Positions 43,429 through 50,740 of a stretch of DNA of 64,000 nucleotides are shown here, piece by piece (within the stretch, counting starts at the first letter, position 1; each line of letters opens with the position of its first letter). This DNA comes from Planctomycetota bacterium (lineage in GTDB: Bacteria; Planctomycetota; UBA1135). The position numbers and the translations under genes were made by a program. The DNA is taken from the NCBI GenBank assembly GCA_008501825.1, contig QQUA01000015.1:1-64000 (forward strand), written 5' to 3'. The notes below the pieces were generated by a model, which worked only from the letters and a program-made list of their open reading frames with translations, made no database searches and was not told the origin of the DNA.

Positions 43429-46400
43429 TTATTGATTTCCCCACCAAGTGCGGAACTTGTTTTCAAAGTCCTTGCCGAAAGCTTTCAGCACCAACTTTTC
43501 CACCAGATCAGCCGAAGGTTCGAAGCGTCCCAAGTGGGCCCAATTTTCTTTGTACTCGGCTGACAGTAAGGCGGCGAATCGATTCAAGCCCTTGCGGTTT
43601 CCTTCCAGGCCGTAGGTGGCGAATGCAAACGCCAGGTGAGCAAGCTCTTCATCGAAGGGCCGGGCGCTGTAGGAATAGAGCGCTTGTATGGGAACCTTGT
43701 TCTTTTCCACCATGCGCTTGGCGGTGTTGCGCCAGGCTCCATGGGAAACCGCGTACACGAAACCGGAACGGTTCCAATTGGCCCAAACCTCTCCCGTGGT
43801 GGCTTCTTCTCCGGCGCAGGCCAGGCCTTCCAACAACCAAAGAGGAAGCGGGCCGAAACGTCGGTGCATTTCCAAGTGAACCAAATTGTGAGCCAGGGAA
43901 TTGACCGGCTTGGCCTCCTCCTGAAAGCGAGTGTCGTGGAAATAGGAGGTCACCCGGGGGCGGTAAATGGTGAAGCCGGCGGTATCCGCGGAAGTCTTCA
44001 TGAAACTTCTCAGTTTCGGATCGCTTTCCGAAATGCAATTCAATAAAGCTGTGTAGTTTTGGCCTATTTTCAGCATGAATGCTTGATGGGCGCTCCCGAT
44101 TTCACTTTTCTTGACTTTGCCGAAAGCTCGGTCCAAATGGGCCAGAACCTTTTCACTCAAGTTCAAGGCTTCCCGGGCATCCTTGTCGCGGAAATCGGAA
44201 TACAGTTGCAGGCGTCCGTCTTTGTTGCGGTAAGTGCTCAAACGGTGGTCGTCGACCAAAGCAGTGATTTGGTCCAAAACGGCGGCTTCCACCGAGGTGG
44301 GGCCGGCGGCGGTGGACAATCCGGACCAATGCTTGGCGGCGTTGGCGATCCAGTTGGAACCGAAATGCCGGTCCAGCAGCTTCTCTTGGGTGGCGGGGTC
44401 GGGAATCCATTCCTTTTCAATGGCCAAATCCCCGGGCCTTTCCTTGGCTAAGTCTTTCAGGAAGGCTTGAAGGCGCAACGTTTCGGACCACATCCACCAG
44501 TGTCCGATGGCAAACTGCAAGTAAGCGCAGTCTTGCTGAAAGGCTTGAGTCTCTTTGGTGAAAGCGGTGGCGCTCGAGGGGTGAGCTTGCACGGCTCCAG
44601 CGGCACCGGCTCGCCATTGCTGGTGATAATCCTCGCTTAATTTGCCGCCGGGATGATTGGAGTATCCATAAACCCCACCGGCTAATTCATCTTGAACTGC
44701 GTAGCTCAAAGCTTCTGGAATCCAAGCCGGCAGGCGACCGAAGCGGCGTCCCAATTCCAAATGGACCGCCTCGTGCGCCAATTGGATTTCCGGTCGGGGA
44801 ATGTACTTGGTGCTCCGATCATGGCGAACGATCGCCAACATGGGGTTCCAGTGGCGAATGCGGGCAAACTTCTGCACGCTCTTGGCCCAATCGGCGAGAT
44901 AGGGAAAAGTTTCGGCCATGGTGTCCATGGTGACTCGCACGTCTTTGCGATTGTCGACGTACAACAAATGCAAAGGACCGCGAGCCTTCGAATTTCCAAA
45001 TTCCGCTCCTCCCAAGCTGGCATCCAAACGAGCAAAGAGGTGGCGTAATTGGGCGGCGGCTTCGCCGATTTTTTCCGTATCCATGCTGGAAAACAGAATC
45101 CACCGGCCGTGAACGTCTTCGACCGTTCTCCAGTCCCGTTCTTGAGCTAAGCTTTTCAACCAGAAGGTCGGATTCTTGGTCGGCGTTTCCACCGTTTCGG
45201 TGGAGTTGGTCGCAAGGGCCGGCCCCGCCGCCTTCTTGATCTCGCCTCCGGCCACCGAAACCTTGCCCCGTCCGGCGTGGCGGTCGCCATAGCCGGGCTC
45301 TCCCCATGCCGCGGCACCATCGCCGCCAGCGGCCACTGCCGCCCCGGCTCGGGCACCGCTGCCTGACCCGATCCATTCCTGAAGAATCTGGCCATCGGTC
45401 AAAGACACGATTTGGACCCGGCCCAATTCCTTGCCAGAGCCGGATTGGCCGGGAGCGCCGATCAGCAAATCGCCCCGTCCGTCTCGGTTCCAATCCAGGG
45501 GACCGGCCAAGCTTTGGCCAAGGAAGCCATGAGCGACTTTGCCGTGGAGGGCGACGATTTCTTCACCGCTGGCGCCGGAGAACACCCTCACGCTGCCGGC
45601 GTTGGGAAAGTCTTTCCCCTCCAGCCAGGAGCCGACCGCCACTTCCGCCTTGCCATCGCCGTCCAAATCGCCGACTCCGGAAACCGCGCATCCGAACTCG
45701 GCCCCGGGGGCGGGGCCGCGGAGCTCCCGAATCAAGTGCCCATCGATTCCGGAGTAGATGTACGCCCGTCCGGAACGGGGGCCGCTGGCTCTTGCCGCCG
45801 GGGCGCCGACGATGAGATCGGCTCTGCCGTCTCCATCTACGTCACCGGCGTCGGCCAAGCCGAAACCGAAACCACCGCGGGGTTGGTCGCCCCGCTGATA
45901 GCGGAGCATGCGACCGGAGGCCGGATCGTAGACGAAGACTTTTCCAACCGGGGCGCCCTTGGAAATGGCCCCGGTGGCCGCCACTAACAAGTCAGGCCGG
46001 CCGTCACCGCTGAGATCGGAGATAGTGGCCAAGCGGATTCCGAATTCCTCCCGAGGCTGCTGGCCTTTCCAGCGGTGCAACACCTCAAGATCCGGAGTTC
46101 CGGAGTAGATCAAAACCTCGCCGGCGGCAGGGCCGGTGCCAATCCGACCGGGAACGCCAATGGCAAAATCCGGTCGGCCGTCTCCATTGATGTCGCCGAG
46201 GCCGGCGACGGCCTGCCCGAAACGCTCTTGGCTGTTTTCGCCTCTTAGCTCGGCCAAAACCTTGCCGGTTTTACCGGAGGCGATTTGCACCATTCCCGAG
46301 CGGGCGCCGGCGACGTCGGCTTCAGGAGAACCCAGTAATAGATCGGGATGGCCGTCTTGATCCCAATCGCCGAGCCAGGCAAGGCTGGTGCCCAAGCCTA

Positions 46401-46524
46401 AACCTTTTTCCGCTCCTAGGATGCGGAGGCGGACCTGGGTTTCTGAGGACGGATTCTGCGGTGGGGGGCTAAGGAAATGGCTGGAAAAGCACAAAAACAG
46501 CCCCAAAAACGGTGTGACCGTCAT
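43429..46524 (-). CDS. Exported FG-GAP propeller fused to tandem metallopeptidase-like domains
   Basis: 1031 residues from ATG 46522-46524, with GGGGAG seven bases upstream. A signal peptide (TPFLGLFLCFSSHFLSP) precedes seven FG-GAP blades (about residues 35-410; WLGDWDQDGHPDLLLG, GLGDINGDGRPDFAIG, DAGDVDGDGRADLIVG). Two copies of a gluzincin-like domain follow. The first (about 440-730) has a zinc motif HEAVH at 584-588 in IQLAHEAVHLELGRRFG, then PAWIPEALS. The second (about 740-1031) has HNLVH at 879-883 in SLAHNLVHLEMHRRFG, lacking the catalytic Glu, then PLWLLEGLA. One active and one degenerate protease domain, probably for cell-surface substrates, are suggested. Confidence 0.78.
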   Translation of the reverse strand: MTVTPFLGLFLCFSSHFLSPPPQNPSSETQVRLRILGAEKGLGLGTSLAWLGDWDQDGHPDLLLGSPEADVAGARSGMVQIASGKTGKVLAELRGENSQERFGQAVAGLGDINGDGRPDFAIGVPGRIGTGPAAGEVLIYSGTPDLEVLHRWKGQQPREEFGIRLATISDLSGDGRPDLLVAATGAISKGAPVGKVFVYDPASGRMLRYQRGDQPRGGFGFGLADAGDVDGDGRADLIVGAPAARASGPRSGRAYIYSGIDGHLIRELRGPAPGAEFGCAVSGVGDLDGDGKAEVAVGSWLEGKDFPNAGSVRVFSGASGEEIVALHGKVAHGFLGQSLAGPLDWNRDGRGDLLIGAPGQSGSGKELGRVQIVSLTDGQILQEWIGSGSGARAGAAVAAGGDGAAAWGEPGYGDRHAGRGKVSVAGGEIKKAAGPALATNSTETVETPTKNPTFWLKSLAQERDWRTVEDVHGRWILFSSMDTEKIGEAAAQLRHLFARLDASLGGAEFGNSKARGPLHLLYVDNRKDVRVTMDTMAETFPYLADWAKSVQKFARIRHWNPMLAIVRHDRSTKYIPRPEIQLAHEAVHLELGRRFGRLPAWIPEALSYAVQDELAGGVYGYSNHPGGKLSEDYHQQWRAGAAGAVQAHPSSATAFTKETQAFQQDCAYLQFAIGHWWMWSETLRLQAFLKDLAKERPGDLAIEKEWIPDPATQEKLLDRHFGSNWIANAAKHWSGLSTAAGPTSVEAAVLDQITALVDDHRLSTYRNKDGRLQLYSDFRDKDAREALNLSEKVLAHLDRAFGKVKKSEIGSAHQAFMLKIGQNYTALLNCISESDPKLRSFMKTSADTAGFTIYRPRVTSYFHDTRFQEEAKPVNSLAHNLVHLEMHRRFGPLPLWLLEGLACAGEEATTGEVWANWNRSGFVYAVSHGAWRNTAKRMVEKNKVPIQALYSYSARPFDEELAHLAFAFATYGLEGNRKGLNRFAALLSAEYKENWAHLGRFEPSADLVEKLVLKAFGKDFENKFRTWWGNQ

Positions 46525-46633
46525 GGGTGATCTCCCCTGATTGATTCCTGTGACTTGTCAGGGAGGCCCGAGAGCCTCCGCTAACTAAGTGACCATAACA
46601 ACGTTCCCAGTAAACGAAAAATTGGAAAAATTC

Positions 46634-47113
46634 TCATGGGGTCAGCCATTTCAAGGTGGACGCGGCGATGAGAACTCCCTTGTGGCGGCCACCGACCGGA
46701 GCGTGCAACAGACCTTCCTCGCTGCCCAGGCGCTGGCTGGCTTCGGCGAAATCCATATAACTGGTGATAATCCAGCCTTTTAGCTCCGCGGCATAGAGAC
46801 CGACCAAGGCCCAGGCGTCCTCCCGGGATTCGCGATCTCCCTGGGTTTGGAATTCCAGGGAATGGCTGGGTTCGAAGCCGACGTTGGCGAGCTCATGAAG
46901 GGCGGCTCGAGGAGCGGTGTTGGCCGGGCGGCAGCGCACCCGAATATCCCGAACGTCCAAATCGCGATCGGCCTCGCCGAAGGCGTGAATCGCTTCCAAG
47001 CCGGATTGTTGAATCGCGCCGGCCAAGGAGGAATGGCTTAAATCCAGCAGTAAGCCGTGGAAACGACGGGAATCCAGGACCAAGTCGGTGAGAAGAGTAG
47101 CGACAATTTCCAC
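46634..47113 (-). CDS. Hypothetical protein
   Basis: 159 residues from a GTG at 47111-47113. I do not recognise the family with confidence. It has a helical first half (TLLTDLVLDSRRFHGLLLDL, SSLAGAIQQSGLEAI), a central motif VRDIRVRCRPANTAPRAAL, and a C-terminal beta-rich part with ELKGWIITSYMDFAE. The RPANTAP segment is reminiscent of Tll0287/DUF3365-type domains, without a heme-binding CxxCH. No signal peptide or membrane segment. It is divergent from an alpha/beta hydrolase gene with only 32 bp between the starts. Confidence 0.5.
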   Translation of the reverse strand: MEIVATLLTDLVLDSRRFHGLLLDLSHSSLAGAIQQSGLEAIHAFGEADRDLDVRDIRVRCRPANTAPRAALHELANVGFEPSHSLEFQTQGDRESREDAWALVGLYAAELKGWIITSYMDFAEASQRLGSEEGLLHAPVGGRHKGVLIAASTLKWLTP

Positions 47114-47145
47114 GGGCGAGGAGAAACTATCAGATTCCAGCCGCC

Positions 47146-47808
47146 ATGACTCGCGACCTCCAAACCCTTCCGCCCGAACACGTCAAAATCCAGGGACCGG
47201 CCGGCGTGCTGGGCGCCACCCTGGAACAGCCCGCCGCCGATCCCCTTGGCATGGTGCTGCATTTGCATCCCCATCCCATGCATGGCGGCAATCGCCGAAA
47301 CAATGTCGTTCGTCATGGGGCTTTGGGCTCCCTTGCCGCCGGCTGTGTTGCCTTGCGAGTGGATTTCCGCGGCGTTCCGGGCTCGGAGGGTCGGCATGAC
47401 CACGGTTTTGGTGAGGTGGACGATGCCGAAGCCGCCGTGCAGTGGATGTTGCAACGCTTTCCCGACTTGCCGTTGTTCCTGTGGGGTTTTTCCTTCGGCT
47501 CTCGAGTCGGTTTGGAACTTTGTTTCCGGGGAGGCCTTCCGGTGGAAGGATATTTGGCGGTGGCCTGGCCTACCGCTTACTACACCTGGCCCGAGGGAAG
47601 CGGATGGCCGGATCGGATGAGTTTCTTAGCCGGCAGCGAAGACGATTTCGTGGACCGGACGTTGATGCAGCCGGCTTTGGACCACGGTGGTGAATTTGAG
47701 GTCGTAGACGGAGCCGACCACTTTTTCCGCGGTCAACTTCATTTGGTCCGGGAGTTCACCCGGAACAAGCTGCAAGCCTGGTTACCGGCTAAGCCGTCGC
47801 CGGAATAA
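47146..47808 (+). CDS. Alpha/beta-hydrolase (dienelactone-hydrolase/YqiA-type)
   Basis: 220 residues from ATG 47146. The fold opens with VLHLHPHPMHGGNRRNNVV, the oxyanion region, then LRVDFRGVPGSEGRHDHG. The nucleophile elbow is WGFSFGSRVGLEL (G-x-S-x-G), the acid lies in FLAGSEDDFVD, and the His in VDGADHFFRG. This subgroup is often annotated as a small serine hydrolase (COG2945-like) of unknown substrate. Cytoplasmic. Confidence 0.85.
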   Translation: MTRDLQTLPPEHVKIQGPAGVLGATLEQPAADPLGMVLHLHPHPMHGGNRRNNVVRHGALGSLAAGCVALRVDFRGVPGSEGRHDHGFGEVDDAEAAVQWMLQRFPDLPLFLWGFSFGSRVGLELCFRGGLPVEGYLAVAWPTAYYTWPEGSGWPDRMSFLAGSEDDFVDRTLMQPALDHGGEFEVVDGADHFFRGQLHLVREFTRNKLQAWLPAKPSPE

Positions 47809-47811
47809 GGC

Positions 47812-47858
47812 AAAAAAAAGAGGTCCGGCAGCTTCCTCTCGAGGAAGTTCACCGGACC
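47812..47858 (-). terminator. Strong intrinsic terminator pointing left
   Basis: On the minus strand the sequence is a nested stem-loop (outer GGTCCGG/CCGGACC, inner CTTCCTC/GAGGAAG) followed by a run of eight T (the A-run at 47812-47819 on the plus strand). No minus-strand gene is visible upstream of it, so either it protects the plus-strand hydrolase gene from antisense transcription or it ends an unseen minus-strand RNA. On the plus strand no T-run follows the hairpin. Confidence 0.6.
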
Positions 47859-48010
47859 ATCCCCCTGTTCTGGTTTTTGGGAAGGTTACCGGGGTTGCCG
47901 GCAACCAGTTTTCTAGGTTCGCTTTCGGGAAGAGCTTCCTTTGGGCGAACATTGGCTTAGGTGCAATCCATGTGCCAAACGGTGGAAATTTTTCGTCGGG
48001 TGAAATGTTG
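47859..48010 (-). other. Structured intergenic segment, possible small RNA
   Basis: Just upstream (minus sense) of the terminator lie two further hairpins: GGTTGCC/GGCAACC at about 47893-47906 and GTTCGC/GCGAAC enclosing GGAAG/CTTCC at about 47917-47949. Together with the terminator they give a compactly folded ~150-nt stretch without an open frame. It does not match 6S RNA, tmRNA, SRP RNA or RNase P as far as I can judge. A non-coding RNA is possible but unproven. Confidence 0.2.
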
Positions 48011-48057
48011 CGTTTTCGCACAAGAGCCGTGCGGGCCGCCACTCCACAATAGGAGCT

Positions 48058-48453
48058 ATGACCCGCAAAGATCACAACCCGGCCATTCGCACCATTTTGA
48101 TGCCGAAGGACACCAACGCAGCCGGGACGATTTTCGGTGGCGTCATTCTTTCCTACATCGACTTGGCTGCGGTCGTGGAAGCGAACTGCGTCAATCCGAA
48201 CCGCCGCTATGTCACCGTGGCTATGGATAAGATCGTATTTCACGAACCGGTTTACGTCGGTGATTTGGTTTCTTTCTATACCTCGTTGGTTCGGGTGGGA
48301 CGCACTTCAGTGACGGTCCGGGTGGACGTGATCGCTTCCAGGCGCCAGGAACCGGACATTGAAGTTCAGGTCACCGAAGCGGAAGTGGTTTACGTTGCAG
48401 TGGACGAAAGTCGCAGGCCGATTCCAGTCATGGATCAAGATGCCAATAACTAA
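48058..48453 (+). CDS. Hotdog-fold acyl-CoA thioesterase (YciA-like)
   Basis: 131 residues from ATG 48058, with GGAG five bases upstream. The signature NAAGTIFGGVILSYIDLAA, with the central helix, is that of YciA/BACH-type acyl-CoA thioesterases, followed by VTVAMDKIVFHEPVYVGDLV and the long strand TSVTVRVDVIASRR. It hydrolyses acyl-CoA to free fatty acid and CoA in the cytoplasm. It stands alone. Confidence 0.9.
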   Translation: MTRKDHNPAIRTILMPKDTNAAGTIFGGVILSYIDLAAVVEANCVNPNRRYVTVAMDKIVFHEPVYVGDLVSFYTSLVRVGRTSVTVRVDVIASRRQEPDIEVQVTEAEVVYVAVDESRRPIPVMDQDANN

Positions 48454-48680
48454 GGTAATTTTTGGGCAAAAAAATTCCTTGCCGCTACGGAAATATAAGT
48501 TTAGACAAAAACAAGACTTGCCGTCTTTGGGCTGAAAGTCTATTCAAATTTGGTGCCAAGTCGGCTTTTCGCCTTCGATTGGCCCGCAAGCGCTCTCTTT
48601 CGCGGAATGGTTGTCGCCGCATTCCGCTCAAAATCCTCTGACCCTCGATTCGCCTCTTGCCAGGCAGGGAAGGCCGCTTG

Positions 48681-49763
48681 ATGAAGCAGCACGTTGTTTT
48701 CTTTGAAGTCCGTGGAGGTTCCGACAAAGGACCTGATGGCTACCGTCCGGATACTTGGCCCATGGTGAGGGCGTTAGAGGCATTAGGCTGGACCGCGGAA
48801 GTCGTTTTTTATTCCGATGAAGATCGGCCGAAGATCTTGGAAGAAGTGAAAGCCAAAGCCGATGCTTACGTCAGCCGGATCAATCCCGGCAATATCCCGG
48901 GAGGGGAGGCCATGTATTTCGATATGTTGCGAGAACTGTGTGAAGCAGGAGTGTTGGGTTTGCCCCATCCCGACGCCATGATCGGTTACGGCGCCAAGGA
49001 TTCGTTGTGCAAACTGACCGATACCGGATTGGTGCCGAAAGACACAGTGGCCTATTACACCGTGGAAGAATTGGAAACCCAGTTTCCGAAGCTGGTCCGC
49101 AACAGCGTCCGGGTGCTGAAACAAAACCGCGGTTCCACCGGCGAAGGCATTTGGCGAGTGGAGGTCGTGGATGAACGGGAGTTCCCGGCAGGGGAGGCTT
49201 TGCCTTTGGATGCCAAGTTGAAGTGCACCGAAGCCAAGGACAACCACGTCGAGTATTTGGAATTAGGCGAGTTCATGAAGTTTTGCCATCGGTACTTAGG
49301 TGGCGAGCACGGCATGATCGTGGATATGCCTTTCCTTCCCAGAATCAAAGAGGGGGAAATTCGGATTCTTCTGGTCGGCGCCAAACCGATTTTCGTGGTA
49401 CACAAAAAGCCTGCGGAAGGGGCGGACGCTTTTTCCGCGACCTTGTTCTCGGGGGCTCGTTACACCTATGACCCGCCGGAACAATGGGCCAAATTGGTGA
49501 ACGGCTTGGACGCCCAATTGGAGCTAATCACCAAGCGGCTTGGCGGTTTCGATTTGCCGTTGATTTGGACTTGTGATTTCATCCTGGATTGGGATGAAAA
49601 CAAGGAAGACGTTTACATCCTTGGCGAAATCAATTGCTCGTGCGTCGGCTTTACCAGCCACTTGGAATCGGGAATCCAAGAGGCGGTGGCCGAAGAAATC
49701 ATCCGCCAAGTCAAAAAGAACCAGGCTTCCAGTTCGGCTCAGACCGAGGAAGAGCTGGTCTAA
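48681..49763 (+). CDS. Cj0069-family ATP-grasp-like protein
   Basis: 360 residues from ATG 48681 (MKQHVVFFEVRGGSDKG), with GGGAAGG eleven bases upstream. ATP-grasp features: NSVRVLKQNRGSTGEGIW as the nucleotide-binding loop with Lys, then the acidic metal-binding end FILDWDENKEDVYILGEINC. The opening EVRGGSDKGPDGYRPDTWPM and the Cys in EINCSCVGFTSH match the family named after Campylobacter Cj0069, whose function is unknown; the fold implies ATP-dependent carboxylate-amine/thiol ligation. Cytoplasmic, single gene with its own terminator. Confidence 0.7.
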   Translation: MKQHVVFFEVRGGSDKGPDGYRPDTWPMVRALEALGWTAEVVFYSDEDRPKILEEVKAKADAYVSRINPGNIPGGEAMYFDMLRELCEAGVLGLPHPDAMIGYGAKDSLCKLTDTGLVPKDTVAYYTVEELETQFPKLVRNSVRVLKQNRGSTGEGIWRVEVVDEREFPAGEALPLDAKLKCTEAKDNHVEYLELGEFMKFCHRYLGGEHGMIVDMPFLPRIKEGEIRILLVGAKPIFVVHKKPAEGADAFSATLFSGARYTYDPPEQWAKLVNGLDAQLELITKRLGGFDLPLIWTCDFILDWDENKEDVYILGEINCSCVGFTSHLESGIQEAVAEEIIRQVKKNQASSSAQTEEELV

Positions 49764-49785
49764 ACGACCGCAGTCGAGGAGTTCC

Positions 49786-49815
49786 AACGGAAGCCGGTTA
49801 TTGCCGGCTTCCGTT
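49786..49815 (+). terminator. Stem-loop after the ATP-grasp-like gene
   Basis: AACGGAAGCCGG, loop TTATTG, CCGGCTTCCGTT: a perfect 12-bp stem, 22 bp past the stop. The tail (GTTCGTTGCTC) is only moderately T-rich. It also faces the end of the minus-strand operon at 49908. Confidence 0.7.
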
Positions 49816-49907
49816 GTTCGTTGCTCTGTGGGCTCCGCCCAAAAGTCGTCGGAAGTAATGGAGGCCGGCTTCGGTTGGGCAATAAGTCCGGAGTAGTGAA
49901 GCAGTGT

Positions 49908-50696
49908 TTAGTCTAATTCTCTTAGGGAAATTTCACCCTGGATTTGTATATCCAATTCTCCTCCTGATGTTGCCTCACTTGGGGCCCTTGAATTTGCGTA
50001 GAGCGAAATTCCAGTGGTCACTTTTTGTTCTCTTTTCCACTCTTCCAAGCCTCGCGCGTAGCCGGCATCTGGAGAATCGTAGGGTTTTGTAAATCCGATC
50101 CCTTCGCCGTCAATCTCGGTTGTGATCGACATGCCGATTCCTGCCCACGACCACCTTAGATTTAAGGTAATGGTAACTTCAATACTATCGCTTGTTCCTG
50201 TAGACATGTCCTCAATGACCAAAAGATGTGATGTGGTGGTTGACATGTACTCCATCCCAGCCGTAACGGTTGAACCGGCAGTCCCTTTCGGCTTCTCCAC
50301 TGTCGCGGAGCCGAAGAATTTCATCGATTCTTCAACCTCGGACGTCCGATTTCCTCGGTATTCCCACTCTTCTTTGTAATAGGCGCCAAGATCCACACAC
50401 GTTTTGGCTATGTGATTTCCCCAGGAGTCATCGACTGCGGATCCCTTCGCCTCAGCTTTATAATAAAGAGCCAGTACGTAACCTTCCATTTTCCCACTCC
50501 CAAATAGAAGGCCATTTACATTCTGAACGCAGGGCTTCGGCCTTCCATCAATTGGTTGAAGGATGGTCACTCGATGCCAAGATCCATTATTATGAACAGT
50601 AATGGGATCGTTCTCAGACTGACCTGAAGCCTTACCGGCCATTCCAATCAATCCCAAAAACAAGCAGAGGATCTTTTTCTTAGAGCTTTGGTGCAT
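49908..50696 (-). CDS. Exported hypothetical protein, paralogue of 52975-53781
   Basis: 262 residues from ATG 50694-50696. A signal peptide (KKKILCLFLGLIGMAGKASG) is followed by a beta-rich protein of unknown family. Shared with the paralogue at the head of the operon: SWHRVTILQPIDG (WHRITSLTPLG there), EEWEYRGNRTSEVEESMKFFG (ETWEYRGQRMPEQEESVRFSG), VEKPKGTAG (GVPKGFAE) and MEYMSTTTSH (LEYESTTIQK). Three Cys, two of them in the conserved first third, could form a disulfide. Third gene of a minus-strand operon, 44 bp after the middle gene. Codon use is AT-richer than the neighbours. Confidence 0.7.
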   Translation of the reverse strand: MHQSSKKKILCLFLGLIGMAGKASGQSENDPITVHNNGSWHRVTILQPIDGRPKPCVQNVNGLLFGSGKMEGYVLALYYKAEAKGSAVDDSWGNHIAKTCVDLGAYYKEEWEYRGNRTSEVEESMKFFGSATVEKPKGTAGSTVTAGMEYMSTTTSHLLVIEDMSTGTSDSIEVTITLNLRWSWAGIGMSITTEIDGEGIGFTKPYDSPDAGYARGLEEWKREQKVTTGISLYANSRAPSEATSGGELDIQIQGEISLRELD

Positions 50697-50740
50697 TACT
50701 TTGTCTCTTAGTGTGCACGTTTTTGATTTCTACGGGTTTG

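Noticed and set aside
47822-47858. Stem-loop considered as SRP RNA
   Set aside because: The conserved symmetric loop and GGAA tetraloop of SRP helix 8 are absent.
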